Assembly (NCBI GenBank): GCA_964565895.1
Contig: CAZMGT010000030.1
Location: 1-42,375 of the forward strand
Origin: CAZMGT01 sp964565895
GTDB taxonomy: Bacteria > Armatimonadota > Zipacnadia > UBA1398 > CAZMGT01
Direction of reading: 5' to 3'
Length of the DNA stretch: 42,375 nt
Numbering within the stretch: position 1 is the first letter of the stretch; every line of letters begins with the position of its first letter. Shown one piece after another: positions 39,535 through 42,375 of this stretch. The notes beneath the pieces are model-generated. The model searched no databases. It was not told the DNA's origin and was given only the letters and a program-made list of their open reading frames with translations. Position numbers and translations under genes: made by a program.

Positions 39535-41526
39535 ATGATTGCCTTGGCTTGTGCCAAACGCGCGTTGGTTTTGGGGCTCGACGCCATGGTCCCGCCCATG
39601 GTCGAGAAGTTCCTCGCCGAGGGAGCGATGCCCAACTTCGCCCGCCTGCTCGAGCGCGGCTCGTTTACCCGCGCCCTTCCTGCGATCCCCGCGCAAACAC
39701 CGTCGAACTGGAACACAATCGCCACCGGCGCCAGCCCGGCAACACACGGGGTGGTGCAGTGGGGCTCGCACATCCCCGGCGAGCCGGTATGGGAGTATCA
39801 CCGCGAGGAGGCGTTTAACGCTGGCCTGTGCCGCGCGGAATATCTCTGGGAGGCCGCCGCGCGCCAGGGCAGGCGCAGCGTCGTGTTTAACTACGCCGGC
39901 TATCCGCCAACCACCGACGCCGCATGCTTTATCGACTGGCTGTTTCAGCCCGCGCGCTCGTACTTCGACCTCTCCCCAGCCACCGTCTACCACAACTGCC
40001 CGGACGAGGACACCTCCGACCCCATCGCCCTTCGCCCGGCGCAGGGCTGGGCCAACCTCCCCGCCTCGGGCGTGGAGCCGCGGGAGTGCGAGCTCGCCGT
40101 GGCCCCGTCCACCGACGGCCGGGGGCCCGTGCTGCACATGCTGCTTGTTGGCGACGGAGCGGGGTTTCGCGAGGCGCTCATCTGCAGGGAAAAAGACGCC
40201 GCCCAGCCCCTCGCCCGCCTCGCCGCGGGGCAGTGGAGCGAGTGGATCCGCGCCCCGTTTTCCACCGCCGACCAGGGCGAGGTCGAGGGCGCGTTTCGCT
40301 TCAAGCTGCTTGAGCTCTCGCCCGACGGCTCCCGCGTAAAGCTCTATCGCACAGACGCCTTCGCCACCGACGGCCGGTTTTGCTCCGACCCCGCGCTGGG
40401 GCGGAAGCTGATCGAACGGCTCGGGCCCTATATCCACGCGGGGATGACCTGCGCCCTGCACTGCCGCGGCTGGCTCGACTGGCAGACGGTGGACGAGCTG
40501 ATGGCCGAGGAGGGGCAGTGGTGGGCCTCCGCGGCGCACATGGCCATGGAGGCGACCGATGCCGTCCTCCTCGTGCTCCACTGGCATATCCTCGACGCCA
40601 TGGGCCACCGCTTTGTCCCCCTCGTCGACCCGACAGGTACGGACTACGACCCCGCGCGCGCCGAGGAGAACTGGGAGATCGTGCGCGGCTACTACCGCGC
40701 CGCGGACCGCTTCGTGGGGGCGTTTGTCGAGCGCTTCGACGACGGGCAAACGGTGTTTGCAATTATTTCCGACCACGGGATGCCCGCGAACAAAAAGGCC
40801 GTCTCGCTAATAAACCTGTTCAAGAGCCGGGGATGGATTTCCCTCACCCCCGACGGCAAAGGCGTGGATTGGCCGCAAAGCAAGCTGTTCTTCTCGCAAA
40901 ACCACCTGTGGATTAACCTCGCCGGCCGGGACGAGGGTGGGATCGTCCCCGAGGAGGAGTACGAAAAGCTCCGCGCGGAGGTCCTCGCCGCGCTGCGCGA
41001 GCTAAAGGACCCCGAGACCGGCGAGCACGTCCTCGCCTTTGCCCTCCCCCGCGAGGACGCGGCGATGGTCGGCCTGTGGGGCGAGTATATCGGCGACATC
41101 GTCTTCTGCTATTCCGGGGGCTACCGCTGGTCCGGGCCGGAGGTCTTGCGCATGGGCGAGCAGCGCGTCGTCTTTCCCTGCGGCGGGGGCAACCACGGGC
41201 CGATGATCCCCACCTACGAAACCGAGGTCGCCTCGGTCATGGCCGCGCTGTTGCTTGCCGGCCCGGGTGTGCGCGCCGGGGTAAACATTCCCCGCTTGGA
41301 GCAGGGAAAGATCCGCACGGCGGACCTCGCCCCCACGATAGCCCACCTGCTCGGCCTAGATAGCCCGGCGCAAAACGAGGGGCGCGTGCTGCGCGAGCTG
41401 CTCAGCGAGTTTCACACCAAGCGCCCAGAGCGCAAGCTAACGCCCACCGCGCGGCCCATTCGCCCCAGGCCCGCGCGCAAGCCGCGGCCCATCGCCCTGC
41501 AGGGCGACGTTACCGACGAACAGTAG
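39535..41526 (+). CDS. Alkaline-phosphatase-superfamily phosphohydrolase (type I phosphodiesterase-like)
   Basis: The 663-residue protein has the metal and catalytic motifs of the AlkP/nucleotide pyrophosphatase superfamily: Asp16 (VLGLDAM), Thr55 as likely nucleophile (AQTPSNWNTIATG), Asp354/His358 (HILDAMGH), Asp413-His414 (SDHGM) and His554 (GGNHGPMIPT). It belongs to the large predicted phosphohydrolase/phosphomutase group. No signal peptide is seen, so it is probably cytoplasmic. The end is Arg/Pro-rich (RPIRPRPARKPRP). The ATG abuts the AAGG of its ribosome site. A TTG nine bases further (39544) would be better spaced, and either may be used. Substrate unknown. Confidence 0.85.
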   Translation: MIALACAKRALVLGLDAMVPPMVEKFLAEGAMPNFARLLERGSFTRALPAIPAQTPSNWNTIATGASPATHGVVQWGSHIPGEPVWEYHREEAFNAGLCRAEYLWEAAARQGRRSVVFNYAGYPPTTDAACFIDWLFQPARSYFDLSPATVYHNCPDEDTSDPIALRPAQGWANLPASGVEPRECELAVAPSTDGRGPVLHMLLVGDGAGFREALICREKDAAQPLARLAAGQWSEWIRAPFSTADQGEVEGAFRFKLLELSPDGSRVKLYRTDAFATDGRFCSDPALGRKLIERLGPYIHAGMTCALHCRGWLDWQTVDELMAEEGQWWASAAHMAMEATDAVLLVLHWHILDAMGHRFVPLVDPTGTDYDPARAEENWEIVRGYYRAADRFVGAFVERFDDGQTVFAIISDHGMPANKKAVSLINLFKSRGWISLTPDGKGVDWPQSKLFFSQNHLWINLAGRDEGGIVPEEEYEKLRAEVLAALRELKDPETGEHVLAFALPREDAAMVGLWGEYIGDIVFCYSGGYRWSGPEVLRMGEQRVVFPCGGGNHGPMIPTYETEVASVMAALLLAGPGVRAGVNIPRLEQGKIRTADLAPTIAHLLGLDSPAQNEGRVLRELLSEFHTKRPERKLTPTARPIRPRPARKPRPIALQGDVTDEQ

Positions 41527-41559
41527 CCGCCTGCGACCGAGGCTCGCCCGCGGCGGCCG

Positions 41560-41583
41560 GCCGGCGCGCTAAGGTGCGCCGGC
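41560..41583. terminator. Bidirectional hairpin between convergent genes
   Basis: GCCGGCGC (41560-41567) and GCGCCGGC (41576-41583) form a perfect eight-base-pair stem with an eight-base loop. It separates two convergent genes and its last base belongs to the stop codon of the leftward gene. No U-run follows on either strand, so termination is only inferred from position. Confidence 0.5.
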
Positions 41584-42350
41584 TAGGCGGTGACGTTGCA
41601 TGTCTCAAACGCCTTGCGCAGGGCCTCGATGGGGTCGCCCTTGGGGACGAACTCGTGGCCCACGTAAAGGTCGTAGTCCGTGCTCGCGATCGCCCGCATA
41701 ACCGCGGGATAGTAGATCTCCTGTTCCTCGTCCAGGTCGTGCCGGCCGGGGTTGCCGCCCGTGTGGAAGTGGCCGATGTATTGAATGTTCTCGGTGATCG
41801 TGCGGATCAGGTCGCCCTCCATAATTTGCATGTGGTAGATGTCGTAAAGAAGCTTAACGCGCGGGGAGTTAACGCGCTTGCACACCTCAACGCCCCAGGC
41901 GGTGTGGTCGCACTGATAGTCCGGGTGGTTAACTTTGCTGTTGAGCAGCTCCAGGCACAGGTTAACGCCCTTTTCCTCGGCGGCCTTGGCCACGCGGCTT
42001 AGCCCTTCCGCGACGATGTCGATCCCTTCCTCGTCGGAGAGCCCTTCGCGGTTGCCGCTGAAGCAAATCAGCCCGGGAATGTCGTTTTGCGCGGCAAGCT
42101 CGATGTTTTTCAGCAGCTCCTCCTCGATGCGCGCGTGGTTTTCGCGCTTGTTCAGCCCGTCCTGCAGCGACCGGTGCCCCACGATAATCGCGATGCGCAT
42201 CCCCTGCTCTTTAACGAGCGGCCAGTATTCCTCGGGAAGCATCTCGATGGACTTATAGCCGATTTCCGCGGCGGTTTTGATCAACTTCTCCGGGTCCACG
42301 CCCTTCCGGGCAAACGGCCACCAGGCAAACGACTGATTAATCCGCCCCAC
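41583..42350 (-). CDS. Hydroxypyruvate isomerase / sugar-phosphate isomerase-epimerase-like TIM-barrel protein
   Basis: The 255-residue xylose-isomerase-like TIM barrel is close to the hydroxypyruvate isomerase (Hyi) group. It has LCLELLNSKVNHPDYQC with the first metal Glu, LLYDIYHMQIMEGDL, the IGHFHTGGNPGRHDLD block (strongly Hyi-like) and GHEFVPKGDP with the last Glu. Hyi converts hydroxypyruvate to tartronate semialdehyde. Relatives act on other small hydroxy-keto acids or sugars. The GTG at 42350 follows AAAGGAG by eight bases. No glyoxylate-pathway gene is present to confirm the substrate. Length is typical. Confidence 0.85.
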   Translation of the reverse strand: MGRINQSFAWWPFARKGVDPEKLIKTAAEIGYKSIEMLPEEYWPLVKEQGMRIAIIVGHRSLQDGLNKRENHARIEEELLKNIELAAQNDIPGLICFSGNREGLSDEEGIDIVAEGLSRVAKAAEEKGVNLCLELLNSKVNHPDYQCDHTAWGVEVCKRVNSPRVKLLYDIYHMQIMEGDLIRTITENIQYIGHFHTGGNPGRHDLDEEQEIYYPAVMRAIASTDYDLYVGHEFVPKGDPIEALRKAFETCNVTA

Positions 42351-42375
42351 CTGGCAAACTCCTTTCCGTGTTGGC

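Noticed and set aside
39409..40776. 455-residue open frame opposite the AlkP-superfamily gene
   Set aside because: The plus-strand gene has complete metal motifs. This frame has none.
1..42375. CRISPR arrays, insertion sequences, prophage genes, toxin-antitoxin pairs
   Set aside because: No regularly spaced direct repeats, transposase motifs, phage structural genes or paired small genes were seen on either strand.

Overview
The window is GC-rich bacterial chromosome with dense, compact operons. There is no CRISPR array, insertion sequence or phage gene. A TonB-type energy transducer and the start of an OprP-like porin point to a cell with an outer membrane. A SigH-like sigma factor, separate glyQ and glyS genes, HspR-type heat-shock control, and secreted sulfatase, glycosidase and URO-D-family proteins fit a lineage such as Armatimonadota or a neighbouring environmental phylum. 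That placement is inference from gene content. Many genes start with GTG or TTG, and nearly all starts chosen here have a good GGAGG-type ribosome site 5-10 bases upstream.

Layout: 1-6150 holds surface and scavenging genes: an edge-truncated porin, a GH26-like glycosidase, a double-CAP lipoprotein, a secreted polysaccharide-lyase-like protein, a DppA-type D-aminopeptidase and a Tat-exported sulfatase. From 6411 to 16123 almost everything is the stress-protein block on the minus strand, transcribed dnaK - hsp20 - dnaJ - hspR - clp - grpE, then groES - groEL with their own promoter, then a cold-shock gene with its own promoter. The dnaK promoter is a near-consensus sigma-70 promoter overlapped by a HAIR-like HspR operator, so the regulator encoded in the operon probably represses it.

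From 16310 to 24551 lie a URO-D-family gene coupled to queA, a divergent MFS transporter, a SigH-like sigma factor translationally coupled to glyQ-glyS, and a CvpA-like membrane protein. Positions 25035-29827 carry a MEMO-family protein, an unrecognised small protein, an HD-GYP response regulator, a TonB protein and a dGTPase-like HD protein. A secreted arylsulfotransferase-like protein follows on the plus strand.

The stretch 31569-32465 is a compact minus-strand unit: tRNA-Arg(CCG), tRNA-Arg(CCT), tadA, tRNA-Ser(CGA), tRNA-Ser(GGA). The tRNAs abut the tadA reading frame within 5-6 bases. The right part holds a PfkB sugar kinase, a YfcE-like phosphoesterase, thioredoxin, a DsbD/TlpA fusion, the greA-lysS operon, a second URO-D-like protein, an alkaline-phosphatase-superfamily hydrolase and a hydroxypyruvate-isomerase-like protein.

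The points most worth a second look are the Clp ATPase with a ClpC-like body but no visible ClpP-docking loop, the tRNA-punctuated tadA unit, the HspR/HAIR circuit, recurrent lysine-rich tails on GroES, Hsp20 and GreA, and the missing standard start codon of the DsbD-like gene.
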